Source of the DNA: Planctomycetaceae bacterium
GTDB lineage: Bacteria > Planctomycetota > Phycisphaerae > Phycisphaerales > UBA1924
Direction: 5' to 3'
DNA length: 60,481 bases
NCBI GenBank assembly: GCA_021294835.1
Contig: JAJTDF010000010.1
Location: forward strand, 1-60,481
Shown: piece after piece, positions 31,102 through 40,047 of the stretch
Layout of the letters: each line of letters opens with the position of its first letter
Numbering within the stretch: position 1 is the stretch's first letter
Notes under the pieces: model-generated
Told to the model about the DNA's origin: nothing
Databases searched by the model: none
What the model saw: the letters and a program-made list of their open reading frames with translations, nothing else
Translations under genes and position numbers: made by a program

Positions 31102-32604
31102 GTGACTGGCGGCTGGTCCACCCTGCTGGTTCCGCTGGCGATTGCCATGCTGGCCGTCGTCATGGCGGCGGCGCCGGCGTGGTGGATCCGTTGTGCGCGG
31201 GGCCGAACGCGGACGGCGCTGCTGGCGCTGCTGCCGGCACCGATGCTCATGCCGGCGTATCTGGCGTTCTCCGGCTGGTCGCTGGCGCGGGCCCCGGGCA
31301 CGCTCTTGGGCGATGCGCTGGAACGCGCCGGCCCGGAGGCCATGGCGTTCGCCGGCAAGGTGATGGCGGGGTTCGGGCTGGCGTTGTGGTCCTGGCCGCT
31401 GGCGGCGGTGGTGCTGCTGTGCGGGCTGGCGGGCGTGGGTCGAGAACGGCTGGAAGCGCTGGCGCTGGACGGGGCCGGCCCGCTGCGACGCGCCGGGGCC
31501 GTGCTGCGGCAAACGTGGTGGGCGTGGGCCCTGGCGGTGGGGGTGGTGGCGGTGGTGCATGCGGGGTCGGCGGTGCCGTTGCATCTGGCGCAGTTTGACA
31601 CCTGGGCTCTGCGGGTGTGGGCGCAGTTGAATCTGGTCAGCCCGGCGGAGGTGTGGTGGCCGAGCGGGGCGTCGGCGGATGGCCGCACTTCGGTGGGGGC
31701 GTGGGTGGTGCTGCCGCTGGCGCTGCTGGCCGGCGGGGCCCTGGCGGTGGTGCTGCGGTCCACGCGGGCCTCCGAGGCGGTGGTGACGCCCCCGACGCTC
31801 GCCTCGCCGCTGGCCCGTGTGGGCGTGCCCCTGGCGGCGGCGGCGGTGTGGGCGATGGCGGTGGTGGTGCCGGCGTGGCTGTTCTGGTCCAGCGTGCACG
31901 ACGCCGGCAGCGTGGGCGTGTTCTGGCGGCTGGCGGGCGGATCGGTGGCCGACTCGGCCGGGCTGGGGCTGCTGGTCGGCGGGCTGATCGGTGCGCTGGC
32001 GGTGGTGGTGGCCGGGCTGGCCGGTTCAACGCGAAGGTGGGCCGGCATGGCGGCGCTGACGCTGGTGGCCCTTTGCGGGGCGGTGGCGGTGGTGCCGGGC
32101 GTGCTGGTCGGCTCGGGCGTGCGGCTGCTGACTGAAGGGCTGGGCGAGACCGGGCGGGCGGTGGATGACGCCGGGGGCACGCTGCTGCTGGCCCACGTGC
32201 TGCGGTTCGCGGTGCTGGGCGCGGTGGTGGGCTGGGTGGTGGCGCTGGCCGAACCGGCGGACTTGCGCGACCTGCGCCGCCTGGACGCGGGGGCCGGGCT
32301 GGCCGCCCGGCTGGCCGGGTGGTGGGCGGCACAGCGGCCCGCCCTGCTGCCCTGCGCTGGGGCGGGGCTGGCGGCGATGGCGATGAGCATCCACGAGATC
32401 GAGGCGACGGTCATGGTGCAGCCCCCGGGCTTCCGCTCGCTGGCCGGCCGCCTGCTTGAACTGCTCCATTACAACCGGCATGAGGAGCTCTCGGCGGCGG
32501 CCAGCAGCCTGGCGCTGACCAACGTGCTGCTGTGCGTGGGGTGCGGGCTGCTGCTCGGCCCGCTGCTGGCGCGGCTGTGGGGGCTGGCCCCGGAGCGGCG
32601 GTGA
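31102..32604 (+). CDS. ABC-transporter-permease-like integral membrane protein
   Basis: About 500 residues and roughly a dozen hydrophobic helices arranged in two halves, as in the FbpB-type iron permeases that are internal duplications. Near the end, AMSIHEIEATVMVQPPGFRS followed by LLELLHYNRHEELSAAASSL corresponds to the cytoplasmic EAA-type loop that contacts the ATPase; the first half has a weaker counterpart. Start is GTG 31102, or a TTG at 31096 overlapping the aldehyde dehydrogenase stop. No ATPase or binding-protein gene is adjacent, so this could be an orphan or part of a split transporter. Identification as a permease is moderately sure; the substrate is unknown. Confidence 0.65.
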   Translation: MTGGWSTLLVPLAIAMLAVVMAAAPAWWIRCARGRTRTALLALLPAPMLMPAYLAFSGWSLARAPGTLLGDALERAGPEAMAFAGKVMAGFGLALWSWPLAAVVLLCGLAGVGRERLEALALDGAGPLRRAGAVLRQTWWAWALAVGVVAVVHAGSAVPLHLAQFDTWALRVWAQLNLVSPAEVWWPSGASADGRTSVGAWVVLPLALLAGGALAVVLRSTRASEAVVTPPTLASPLARVGVPLAAAAVWAMAVVVPAWLFWSSVHDAGSVGVFWRLAGGSVADSAGLGLLVGGLIGALAVVVAGLAGSTRRWAGMAALTLVALCGAVAVVPGVLVGSGVRLLTEGLGETGRAVDDAGGTLLLAHVLRFAVLGAVVGWVVALAEPADLRDLRRLDAGAGLAARLAGWWAAQRPALLPCAGAGLAAMAMSIHEIEATVMVQPPGFRSLAGRLLELLHYNRHEELSAAASSLALTNVLLCVGCGLLLGPLLARLWGLAPERR

Positions 32605-32947
32605 GCGATCCGCCGATGTGGCGCAACCTCGGAGAACACCTTGGAGCTTGGATGGGTCGCTTGGGTGGGGCGCGTGGGTGGTCCGGATGGGTGGGGCGCA
32701 AGAATCAGGTGGGTGGTCCGAGGTCCAACGGCAAAAAGCCCCCGCTTGGGGGATGTGATGTGGGGCCGACCGCGACGCACCGGGCGATATGCTGAGTGCT
32801 TGTGGAAAGGCGGCAACCTGTGTTGTCGCCGGGTCGAATCGACCGCCGGGTTGGTTCATGGCCCAGCCAGCGCGACGCGGCGGGCCGCACGGCCCCGCTG
32901 CCTCGCGGCATGTGGGGTTGGCGCAGGAGGTTGTGGAGCCGTTTGCT
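32605..32947. other. Intergenic region upstream of the NHL lipoprotein gene
   Basis: No gene is supported. It contains a terminator-like hairpin in minus orientation (32732-32754) and, on the plus strand, a possible -10 box TATGCT at 32788-32793 for the downstream gene. The first 110 bases are rich in GGGTGG-type words. The possible T-loop-like GGGTCGAATCGACC does not fold into a tRNA. Confidence 0.4.
32732..32754 (-). terminator. Orphan terminator hairpin on the minus strand
   Basis: On the minus strand CCCCC-AAGC-GGGGG is followed by CTTTTTGCC, a short but typical intrinsic terminator. No protein gene on the minus strand ends here, so the transcript it would stop is unknown. On the plus strand the hairpin has no T run. 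Confidence 0.55.
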
Positions 32948-34060
32948 ATGCGGCCGAGCGCGCGGCGGGTCAGGGCACGCCGATGCATGTTGATACTGGT
33001 GACCGGCGCAGCGTTGCTCGCTGCCGGGTGTTCGCCGTCTGCGTCGAACGACACCCCCAAGCCCATCGCCTCGCTGGGCGCCTTTGGCGGACCTGGGGTG
33101 ACGCCGGGCCGGTACGTCAAGCCCCGCGCCATCGACACCGACGGGCGGGACCTCTGGGTGATTGACCGTTCCGGGCGGGTGCAGCGGGTGGACGCCGACA
33201 CCGGCGTGTGCATCCAGTACTTCATTCTGCCCACCACCGAGCGGGGCTTCCCCACCGGCCTGAAGGTGTCGCCCGGGCCGGTTTCGCCCGATGGCACGCT
33301 GGGCCCGTGCCTGTACATTGCCGACACCCACAGCCACCGCGTGCTGGTCTACGCCCTGCCCGCCCGCCCGGCTGAGTACAACCCCGAGGAGCGGTGGGAT
33401 GCCGCGGTGGCCGAGCCAAAGCTGGTCATGCAATTCGGCACCTTTGGTGAGGGCCCGGGGCAGTTCCTGTACCCCACCGATGTGGAGGTGCTGCTCTCGG
33501 CCGACGGCACGCGGGTGGAGCGGCTGTACGTCAGCGAGTACGGCGGCAACGACCGCATCCAGGTCTTCAGTGGGTCGGGCGAGGTGCTGTTCACCCTCGG
33601 CTCGCCGGGGTCGCAGCCGGGCACCATCGGCCAGAAGGACTACCAGTTCCAGCGCCCTCAGAGCCTGCTGATCCTGCCGGCCAGCCCGGCGGTGGGGGGG
33701 CAGGCGGAGCTGGTGGTCAGCGACTCGGTGAACCACCGCATCGGGCGGTTCACCCTTGACGGCCGCCTGCTGGGGTGGATCGGCTCGCCCCAGACCGCCG
33801 GGACGGCCCGGGGCGTGATGCAGCACCCGCGGGGCCTGCGGGCCCTGCCCGATGGCACGCTGCTGACGGTGGAGTTCGGCAACAACCGCGTGCAGCGGTT
33901 TGATCGGCTGACCGGCCGGAGCCTGGGGGCATGGGGGCGGGCCGGACGCGGGCCGGGGGATCTGGCCGAGCCCTGGTCGCTGGCGATCGTCGGTCGGCGG
34001 GCGTTCGTGGTCGACGCCCTGAACCACCGGCTGGTGGTGATGAACGTGCCCTCGGGCTGA
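32948..34060 (+). CDS. NHL-repeat lipoprotein
   Basis: A 370-residue exported lipoprotein. The basic N-terminus MRPSARRVRARR is followed by LILVTGAALLAAGC, a clear lipobox (Cys about 28). The rest is a beta-propeller of NHL type with about six repeats, for example YVKPRAIDTDGRDLWVIDRS, GQFLYPTDVEVLL then YVSEYGGNDRIQVF, MQHPRGLRALPDG then VEFGNNRVQRF, and a closing DALNHRLVVM. Such propellers bind partners or ligands; a peroxidase or peptidyl-glycine lyase activity is not indicated. It lacks a close Shine-Dalgarno sequence; the ATG at 32987 is an alternative. It is 64 bases upstream of the large vWA gene and may open that operon. Confidence 0.85.
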   Translation: MRPSARRVRARRCMLILVTGAALLAAGCSPSASNDTPKPIASLGAFGGPGVTPGRYVKPRAIDTDGRDLWVIDRSGRVQRVDADTGVCIQYFILPTTERGFPTGLKVSPGPVSPDGTLGPCLYIADTHSHRVLVYALPARPAEYNPEERWDAAVAEPKLVMQFGTFGEGPGQFLYPTDVEVLLSADGTRVERLYVSEYGGNDRIQVFSGSGEVLFTLGSPGSQPGTIGQKDYQFQRPQSLLILPASPAVGGQAELVVSDSVNHRIGRFTLDGRLLGWIGSPQTAGTARGVMQHPRGLRALPDGTLLTVEFGNNRVQRFDRLTGRSLGAWGRAGRGPGDLAEPWSLAIVGRRAFVVDALNHRLVVMNVPSG

Positions 34061-34124
34061 CCTTCCCGTCCGCCACCGCCTCGCCTCTTGCGTTCAGCCG
34101 ACCAAGCATGGAGCACCCCGCAGC

Positions 34125-37100
34125 GTGAACTTCCTCGGCATCATCCAGTTCGACCGCCCCGCCTGGCTGCTGCTGCTGCCGGTGGCCGCTGCGCTGGTGG
34201 TGTGGATCGGCCGCAAGAGCCTCAGCGGCATGGGCACCACCACCCGCCGGGTGGCGCTGGGCATCCGTCTGGCGGTGCTGGCGCTGCTGATCGGCGCCAT
34301 GGCCGAGCCGCAGTTCCGCCGCGAGGCCGACTCGGTCTCGGTGTCGTTCGTGCTTGACGCCAGCCGCAGCCTGCGCGACATGCAGGCGGTGGCCCGCCAG
34401 TACATCGACGAATCCTCCCGCACCGCGCGGGACAAGGACCAGGTGGCGCTGGTAACCGCCGCCCGCGACGCGTACGTGCAGGCCCTGCCCCGCCCGGTGC
34501 GCCAGCAGGTGGACGTGCAGGACGTGGGCGCCACCGACGGCACCAATCTGGAGTCCGCCGGCCGCATGGCCATGGCGGTGATGCCCTCGGATGCCGCCAA
34601 CCGGCTGGTGGTCATCAGCGACGGCAACGAGACCGCCGGCTCGCTGCTGGCGATGGCCAAGTCCGCCCAGGCAGCGGGCGTGCCGATCGACGTGCTGCCG
34701 CGCACCTTCTCGCTGGATCGCGAGGTGATCTTCGAGCGACTGGTGACGCCCGCCACCGCCCGCGACGGCGAGGTGGTCAGCCTTCGTCTGGTCGTCACCG
34801 CGACGCAGCGGACCCAGGGCCGCATCTCGCTGCTGATGAACGAGCAGGAGGTGGACCTGGACCCTGAGACCCCCGGCAACGGCCGGCTGGTGGAACTGGA
34901 GCAGGGCACCAACGTGCTGGTGCAGCAGGTGGCCTTGCCCAGCCGCGGCGCGGTGCGTTTCCGGGCGCTGTTTGAGCCGCTGAGCGGCGCCAGCGGGGCG
35001 GTCGCCGGCGACACCGTGACCGACAACAACGTGGCCACCGCGGTGACGTTCGTTGGCGGCGAGGGGCGGGCGCTGGTGGTGGTGCCGCAGCGGGCGGCGG
35101 GCGAGGGCGACCGGCTGGTGGAGGCGCTGCGTGCGGCCGACATTCAGGTGGATGTGCGCGACGAGCGCGAGCCCTGGCGGTCGCTGGCGGACCTGGGCGT
35201 GTACGAGGGGCTGGTGCTGGTGAACGCCGCGGCGTCGGACTTCAGCCTGGCGCAGCAGGAGGAGATGCGCAGCTACGTGCAGGACCTGGGCGGCGGGCTG
35301 GTGATGGTCGGCGGCCCGGAGGCCTTCGGGGCCGGCGGGTGGATCGGCTCGCCGGTGGCCGACACGCTGCCGATCCGGCTCGACCCGCCCAACAAGCGGC
35401 AGATGCCTCGCGGCGCACTGATGCTGGTGATGCACTCGTGCGAGATGCCCGAGGGCAACTTCTACGGGCGTCGCTGCGCCGAGGCCGCCATCGACGCGCT
35501 CTCCTCGCGCGACATGGCCGGCATCGTGGAGCACAACTGGAGCGGCGGCGACGGCATCGTCCACCCGCTGTCGATCCTGGGCGACAAGTCCGCCATCCGC
35601 CGGGCCGCCAACGCCATGACCTATGGCGATGCGCCCAGCTTCGTGCCCATGCTGGAGACCAGCTACAGGCAGCTCATGGGCGTGCAGGCCGGCCAGCGGC
35701 ATGTGATCATCATCTCCGACGGCGACCCGGCCCCGCCGTCGGACGCGCTGCTGCAGCAGTTCATCGCCGGCAAGATCTCCATCTCCACCGTCGCCGTCTT
35801 CCCGCACGCCGGGCCCGGCTCGACGGACCTGGTGAAGATGGAACGCATCGCCCGGCTGACCGGCGGCACGTACCACGAGATCACCGTCAACAACCAGCTC
35901 AACTCGCTGCCGCAGATCTTCATCAAAGAAGCGCAGACGGTCAAACGCTCGCTGATCTGGGAGGGCGAGCCCTTCCGGCCGTCGCTGGCGGCGATCTCTG
36001 AACCGATGCGGGGCATCGGCACGCCGCTGCCGCCGATCACCGGATATGTGGTGGGGGCTGAGCGCGAGGGCGGGCTGGCGCAGGTGATTCTGCGCGGTCA
36101 GGAGAACGACCCGGTGCTGGCCCAGTGGCAGTTCGGCCTGGGCCGCGTGATCGCCTTCACCTCCGACGCGACCAGCCGCTGGGCCACCGCGTGGACGCAG
36201 TGGCCCGGCTACCGCGCGTTCTGGGAGCAGCACCTGCGCTGGGCCATGCGGCCGGGCACCAACCAGAACGTCCGCGTTTCGACGGTGGACGAGGGCGACA
36301 AGACCCGCATCGTGGTGGAGGCGGCCCAGCAGGACGGCACGCGGATGGACTTCCTCCGCTGGACCGGCGCCGCCGTCGGCCCGGACCGCGTTGCGGTGCC
36401 GGTGGAACTCCGCCAGACCGGCCCGGGCCGCTACGAGGGGCTGGTGCCCACCGCCGCCAGCGGCAGTTATGTGGTGAACCTGGGCTACAGCCAGGTGGAA
36501 GAGGGGGGCAAGGTCAACCGCGGGGCGACGCAGGTGGCCATCACCCGCCCGTTCGCCGACGAGTTCCGCTTCATGCGCGACAACTCAGCGCTGCTCGAAC
36601 AGGTGGCCAAACTCACCGGCGGACGCGTGCTGACCGGCAACCCCGCGACCGACCAGGTCTGGGACCCCAAGGGCCTGACCATGCCGGTGAGCCTGCGGCC
36701 CATCTGGCTGGAGGTGGCGCTGATCGCCATCGCCTGCTTCCTGCTTGATGTGGCCGTCCGCCGCGTGCGGATGGATGTGCTGGCCGTCGCCCGCGCCATC
36801 CGTCGCGGGCTGGGTGCAGGCTCCAGCGCCGCCACCGGGCAGATCGACTCGCTGCGGACCGCCCGCCAGCGGGCCCAGGCCCAGGTGGCCGAACGCCAAC
36901 GTGGCTTCAACGAGCCGGGTCGCCCCATCGGCGAACGCATCAGCGCACCGACGGCTGCACCCGGCGACCGCGCCGGCGCCGGCGTGAAGTTCGAGGCCAC
37001 CGCGCAGGAACTGGCCCAGGCCCGCAGCGCCGGCTCGTTCGCCGATCAGGTGCTGGCCAAGCCCAGTGAGCCGCAGCGCGGGCCGGCAAGCACGCCCGGT

Positions 37101-37238
37101 CAGGGCGGCCAGACGCAGGGCCAGCCGGGGGCGCCGGGCGACGGCATGTCGCGGCTGCTCAAGGCCAAGCAGCGGGCCCAGGGGGACCTGAACAAAGACG
37201 GCGGAACGCCTCCGGGCGACGGGGGCACGAATCGGTAG
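34125..37238 (+). CDS. Large BatA-like membrane protein with vWA and glutamine-amidotransferase-like domains
   Basis: A 1037-residue protein. Two N-terminal transmembrane helices (LLLLPVAAALVVWIG and VALGIRLAVLALLIGAMA) are followed by a von Willebrand A domain with MIDAS D-A-S-R-S (about 78) and VVISDGNET. A second part from about 305 has VLVNAAASDF and GGGLVMVGGPEAFGAGGW, the class I amidotransferase-like fold common in these planctomycete proteins, with no catalytic Cys evident, then a second vWA-like stretch (VIIISDGDPAPPSD). Near 865-885 a third membrane helix precedes a long Gln/Arg/Gly-rich cytoplasmic tail. GTG start at 34125. It lies just ahead of moxR; MoxR ATPases and vWA proteins commonly act together in protein-complex assembly. 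Confidence 0.85.
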   Translation: MNFLGIIQFDRPAWLLLLPVAAALVVWIGRKSLSGMGTTTRRVALGIRLAVLALLIGAMAEPQFRREADSVSVSFVLDASRSLRDMQAVARQYIDESSRTARDKDQVALVTAARDAYVQALPRPVRQQVDVQDVGATDGTNLESAGRMAMAVMPSDAANRLVVISDGNETAGSLLAMAKSAQAAGVPIDVLPRTFSLDREVIFERLVTPATARDGEVVSLRLVVTATQRTQGRISLLMNEQEVDLDPETPGNGRLVELEQGTNVLVQQVALPSRGAVRFRALFEPLSGASGAVAGDTVTDNNVATAVTFVGGEGRALVVVPQRAAGEGDRLVEALRAADIQVDVRDEREPWRSLADLGVYEGLVLVNAAASDFSLAQQEEMRSYVQDLGGGLVMVGGPEAFGAGGWIGSPVADTLPIRLDPPNKRQMPRGALMLVMHSCEMPEGNFYGRRCAEAAIDALSSRDMAGIVEHNWSGGDGIVHPLSILGDKSAIRRAANAMTYGDAPSFVPMLETSYRQLMGVQAGQRHVIIISDGDPAPPSDALLQQFIAGKISISTVAVFPHAGPGSTDLVKMERIARLTGGTYHEITVNNQLNSLPQIFIKEAQTVKRSLIWEGEPFRPSLAAISEPMRGIGTPLPPITGYVVGAEREGGLAQVILRGQENDPVLAQWQFGLGRVIAFTSDATSRWATAWTQWPGYRAFWEQHLRWAMRPGTNQNVRVSTVDEGDKTRIVVEAAQQDGTRMDFLRWTGAAVGPDRVAVPVELRQTGPGRYEGLVPTAASGSYVVNLGYSQVEEGGKVNRGATQVAITRPFADEFRFMRDNSALLEQVAKLTGGRVLTGNPATDQVWDPKGLTMPVSLRPIWLEVALIAIACFLLDVAVRRVRMDVLAVARAIRRGLGAGSSAATGQIDSLRTARQRAQAQVAERQRGFNEPGRPIGERISAPTAAPGDRAGAGVKFEATAQELAQARSAGSFADQVLAKPSEPQRGPASTPGQGGQTQGQPGAPGDGMSRLLKAKQRAQGDLNKDGGTPPGDGGTNR

Positions 37239-37301
37239 TCCAGACTTCGGCCGGGCGCGAGCAGCGGCCGGACCGGCGATGACAGCAAAGAGAGCACAGC
37301 C

Positions 37302-38345
<1,044 letters not shown>

Positions 38346-38391
38346 GGTGGTCGCTCGTGCGTCGCAACGGATCGATCTGAGGCTCAGAAGT

Positions 38392-39072
38392 ATGGTCACC
38401 GAGGTTCTCATCAAGTTCACCAGCAAGAAGGCCATCACGGTCCGGGGTGACACCGTCGGCTGGCTGTCGATGCTGCTGCAGTCCGCCCGGCCGCTTGGGT
38501 ACTTCATCGGGCACCGGCAGGCAAGATGGGTTGACGCTTCTGATCGGCATGTGCTCTGGGGCAAGTGGACGATGACCGGATCCGATGCCGTTGATCACCT
38601 GCTCAATAGAGACGAGCGGTTCCGCGATGAGCCATGCTTTGAGGGCCTCAAAGAGTCGCTCGCGTGTGAGCCAGAGGTGACCAAGCTCCGCGCGTCGGAG
38701 GAGAATCGGTCGTGTCGCTGCAAGGTTGCCGATGCTCCGCCTCTGGCGTTGTGGTGCACTCCGTCAACCTGTGCGCCCGCACTGCTCTGCGACACGTGCC
38801 GACTCGGTGTCATCGCGATGTATCGGCTTCATCTGAGCCGCTGGACGTGCATCCTGATTGAACAGTGGCAAACGCTCGCCGCCGCCTGCTACCAACTCAG
38901 TTCGGTCCAAAACGCCTTCGCGAAGGACACGCTCTACGACTTCATCCAATCACAGCGGCACCCACAGTCTTCGCTGCAGCGTCTCGGATCGGACATCTGC
39001 AAGTTGGTCAAGCAGGAGACCGGCCGAGAAGTGGTCACCCGTTGGCCCCCGTACAACATCGTCCGTCTGTAG
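38392..39072 (+). CDS. Cysteine-rich protein of unknown function inserted between moxR and the DUF58 gene
   Basis: A 226-residue protein from ATG 38392. It has no signal peptide and no membrane helix. The middle holds a Cys cluster, SCRCKVADA then WCTPSTCAPALLCDTCRLG, spaced C-x-C-x12-C-x4-C-x5-C-x2-C, which could bind zinc; further Cys occur in CFEGLKESLAC, WTCILIE and AACYQL. The C-terminal half is rich in Trp, Gln and aromatic residues (WQTLAAACYQLSSVQNAF). Codon use is visibly less G/C at third positions than in moxR or the DUF58 gene on either side, a sign of later acquisition. It has no obvious Shine-Dalgarno sequence. I do not recognise a family. Confidence 0.65.
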   Translation: MVTEVLIKFTSKKAITVRGDTVGWLSMLLQSARPLGYFIGHRQARWVDASDRHVLWGKWTMTGSDAVDHLLNRDERFRDEPCFEGLKESLACEPEVTKLRASEENRSCRCKVADAPPLALWCTPSTCAPALLCDTCRLGVIAMYRLHLSRWTCILIEQWQTLAAACYQLSSVQNAFAKDTLYDFIQSQRHPQSSLQRLGSDICKLVKQETGREVVTRWPPYNIVRL

Positions 39073-39111
39073 TCCCGCGATCGGTCCGTCACGCACGCCC
39101 GCTCACCCCCC

Positions 39112-40047
39112 ATGCTCAAGATCGACCGCCCATCCCGACCCGTCGCCATTGAGGATCTCCTTGACCCTCAACTGGTCGCCCGTCTCTCCGCGATCGACGT
39201 GACCTCCCGCAAGATCCTCTCCGGCAAGCTCAAGGGTGAACGCCGCAGCAAGCGTCGGGGCCAGTCCGTCGAGTTCGCCGACCACCGCCAGTATGTCGAG
39301 GGCGACGACCTTCGCCATATCGACTGGAACATCTTCGGCCGGCTTGATCGCCTGTTCATCAAGCTCTTCCTTGAAGAAGAAGACCTCTCCCTGCAGATCG
39401 TGCTTGACGCCTCCGGCTCGCACGACGCCGGCGAGCCCAGTAAGTTCCTGCTCATGCAGAAGCTCGCCCTGGCCCTGGGCTACGTCGGTCTGGTGAACCT
39501 CCACCGCGTCACCGTCTCGGTGATCGGCGGGGCTGATGCCGACGGCTCGCCCCAGTTGATCTCGGCCGTGCGCGATCTCCGCGGCCGGCGCCGCCTGACC
39601 GACCTGGCCCGCTTCATGCTCACGCTCAACCCCGGCGGGCCTTCGCCCTTTACCGAGGGTTGCAAGCGTGTCGCTCTCGCCCGGCGGGGCAAGGGCGTGA
39701 TGGTCATCCTTTCAGACTTCCTGATCAAAGAGGGCTACGACACCGGCCTGCGGCTGCTGCTCGGCGGCGGGTATGACGTCTACGCGATTCAGGTCCTCAG
39801 CCCGCAGGAGATCGAGCCGACCATCGGCGGCGATCTTCGCATGAAGGACTGCGAGGACGGCGACCTCACCGAGATCACCATCACCGCCGGCCTGCTCAAG
39901 AAGTACAAGGCGACGCTGACCGCCTATTGCAACCGCCTGCGTGACTTCTGCGCCGCCCGGGGCATCGTGCAGATGACCATCCCGTCCGACCAGCCGGTTG
40001 ACGCCCTGGTGCTGGACTACCTCCGTCGCAGGGGGCTGGTGCGATGA
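39112..40047 (+). CDS. DUF58 protein (vWA-related, MoxR partner)
   Basis: A 311-residue cytoplasmic protein. The DUF58 core is clear: SGKLKGERRSKRRGQSVEFA, then YVEGDDLRHIDWNIFGR followed by LFIKLFLEEEDLSLQIVLDA, where the D-A-S-G-S run imitates a vWA MIDAS. Later GKGVMVILSDFLIKEGYDTG and YDVYAIQVLSPQEIEP complete the fold. DUF58 genes usually lie directly after moxR and upstream of batA-like genes; here that order is kept apart from the inserted Cys-rich gene. Its stop overlaps the next ATG (ATGA), showing coupling with the BatA-like protein. Precise role unproven; complex assembly or stress tolerance has been shown for some systems. Confidence 0.93.
   Translation: MLKIDRPSRPVAIEDLLDPQLVARLSAIDVTSRKILSGKLKGERRSKRRGQSVEFADHRQYVEGDDLRHIDWNIFGRLDRLFIKLFLEEEDLSLQIVLDASGSHDAGEPSKFLLMQKLALALGYVGLVNLHRVTVSVIGGADADGSPQLISAVRDLRGRRRLTDLARFMLTLNPGGPSPFTEGCKRVALARRGKGVMVILSDFLIKEGYDTGLRLLLGGGYDVYAIQVLSPQEIEPTIGGDLRMKDCEDGDLTEITITAGLLKKYKATLTAYCNRLRDFCAARGIVQMTIPSDQPVDALVLDYLRRRGLVR

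Noticed and set aside
32830..32870. T-loop-like GGGTCGAATCGACC suggesting a tRNA
   Set aside because: No acceptor, D or anticodon arms can be folded around it.
33750..36233. 827-residue minus-strand frame
   Set aside because: Antisense to the NHL and large vWA genes; a GC-rich shadow without motifs.
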